A DNA stretch of 64,000 nucleotides from Ischnura elegans (Eukaryota; Arthropoda; Insecta; Odonata; Coenagrionidae). The position numbers and the translations under genes are program-made. Positions 63,536 to 64,000 of the stretch are shown piece after piece (position 1 is the stretch's first letter; every line of letters starts with the position of its first letter). A model generated the notes under the pieces. It made no database searches. It saw only the letters and a program-made list of their open reading frames with translations, and was not told the origin of the DNA. The stretch lies in the NCBI RefSeq assembly GCF_921293095.1, contig NC_060253.1, positions 72,143,992 to 72,207,991 on the forward strand, written 5' to 3'.

Positions 63536-64000
63536 TCATCGTTTGTATCCTAATGGTAAAGTTTTGAAATTACCACACATCCTTCTCTTAGTATAAACCA
63601 CACGGCATATTTTATTTTCGTCGCGGGACACGACTCTAAATGGCTCTGTTCATGTAATTTTCCTTGAGGTTGGGATCCTTAGTTCCTTATACTTTCCAAA
63701 AACCATATCTTTCAGAGAATCAAAGCACACCATGCCATTATTTGAAACATTAATCGAAATGCCTTTAGCCTTGCACACTGTTTTAATGTTTCCAACATTA
63801 CCACCGCACGCAACTTTGCAGGCGTAATTTTTTTGGCCTCCACTAGAAAACTCGGTAATATATGACCCTTCCCCATAGCATTCTAGCTCATCAGTCATAT
63901 CTCCCAATGATATGCCCAGTTTTGGTGACCACTTGCCCACATTATCAATGAACAGTACGGCATCAGTGTCCCAATATAACGCCCTTTCTACCAATTTATC
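63536..64000 (-). pseudogene. Polinton/Maverick protein-primed DNA polymerase B, C-terminal part
   Basis: Enters from beyond the window. Minus strand reads YWDTDAVLFID, the motif C (YxDTD) of family B polymerases, then LGDMTDEL and SSGGQKNYACKV, typical of Polinton/adintovirus polymerases. The frame meets TGA at 63650-63652, but the same frame remains open and basic for about 37 more codons to near 63540, so the stop looks premature. Metal-binding residues of motif C are intact. The rest of the polymerase must lie to the right of the window. Confidence 0.8.

Noticed and set aside
1-64000. CRISPR arrays, bacterial operons, Shine-Dalgarno sites, rRNA
   Set aside because: Searched for by eye and not present; the content is eukaryotic.

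Overview
This window looks like nuclear DNA from an arthropod, most likely an insect; the species cannot be named from what I see. The reasons are errantivirus-type envelope genes (retroviral env of the insect gypsy/baculovirus-F kind), a piggyBac element with TTAA ends and a spliced transposase, tRNA-derived SINEs, an I-type LINE, a Polinton fragment, and short GT-AG introns. No complete host protein-coding gene was recognised.

Region 1-23.4 kb is AT-rich and mostly non-coding, probably host intron or intergenic DNA. It holds possible short non-coding exons near 5.4 and 6.2 kb. It also holds a 2.3-kb inverted repeat with a SINE in its spacer, three foldback elements, three small elements with visible target duplications, a broken Rep-type SF3 helicase (endogenous viral element) at 12.2-12.8 kb, the 3' end of a LINE at 15.3-16.1 kb, and a very degraded env remnant on the plus strand at 19.65-20.0 kb.

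Region 23.4-60.1 kb is a dense graveyard of errantivirus-like LTR retroelements. At least five LTR families are present (called A, B, D, E, F here). Almost all pol and env remnants lie on the minus strand, and they are nested, tandemly duplicated and cut by other elements. The best-preserved minus-strand provirus runs pol (35.8-31.9 kb), env (31.0-28.4 kb), a small ORF (28.2-27.85 kb), polypurine tract, LTR A. Within this block are two intact-looking elements: a plus-strand Ty3/gypsy element with 5' LTR, tRNA-Leu primer site, gag, pol and a strong candidate -1 frameshift signal (40.97-46.85 kb), and a 3.05-kb piggyBac element with a three-exon transposase (46.94-49.99 kb).

The most interesting item is a family of roughly 100-residue ORFs placed directly downstream of env, before the 3' LTR. 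I find about nine copies or fragments in three subfamilies. They share a beta-alpha-beta-beta-alpha-beta layout with RNP2/RNP1-like strands, so they may be an RRM-like accessory protein of these endogenous retroviruses. I do not recognise it as a described gypsy/errantivirus gene.

Region 60.1-64 kb contains a 5'-truncated, internally deleted I-type LINE on the plus strand, followed by one end of a Polinton/Maverick on the minus strand (protein-primed DNA polymerase B C-terminus, a small membrane-protein ORF, a packaging-ATPase fragment) that runs off the window.
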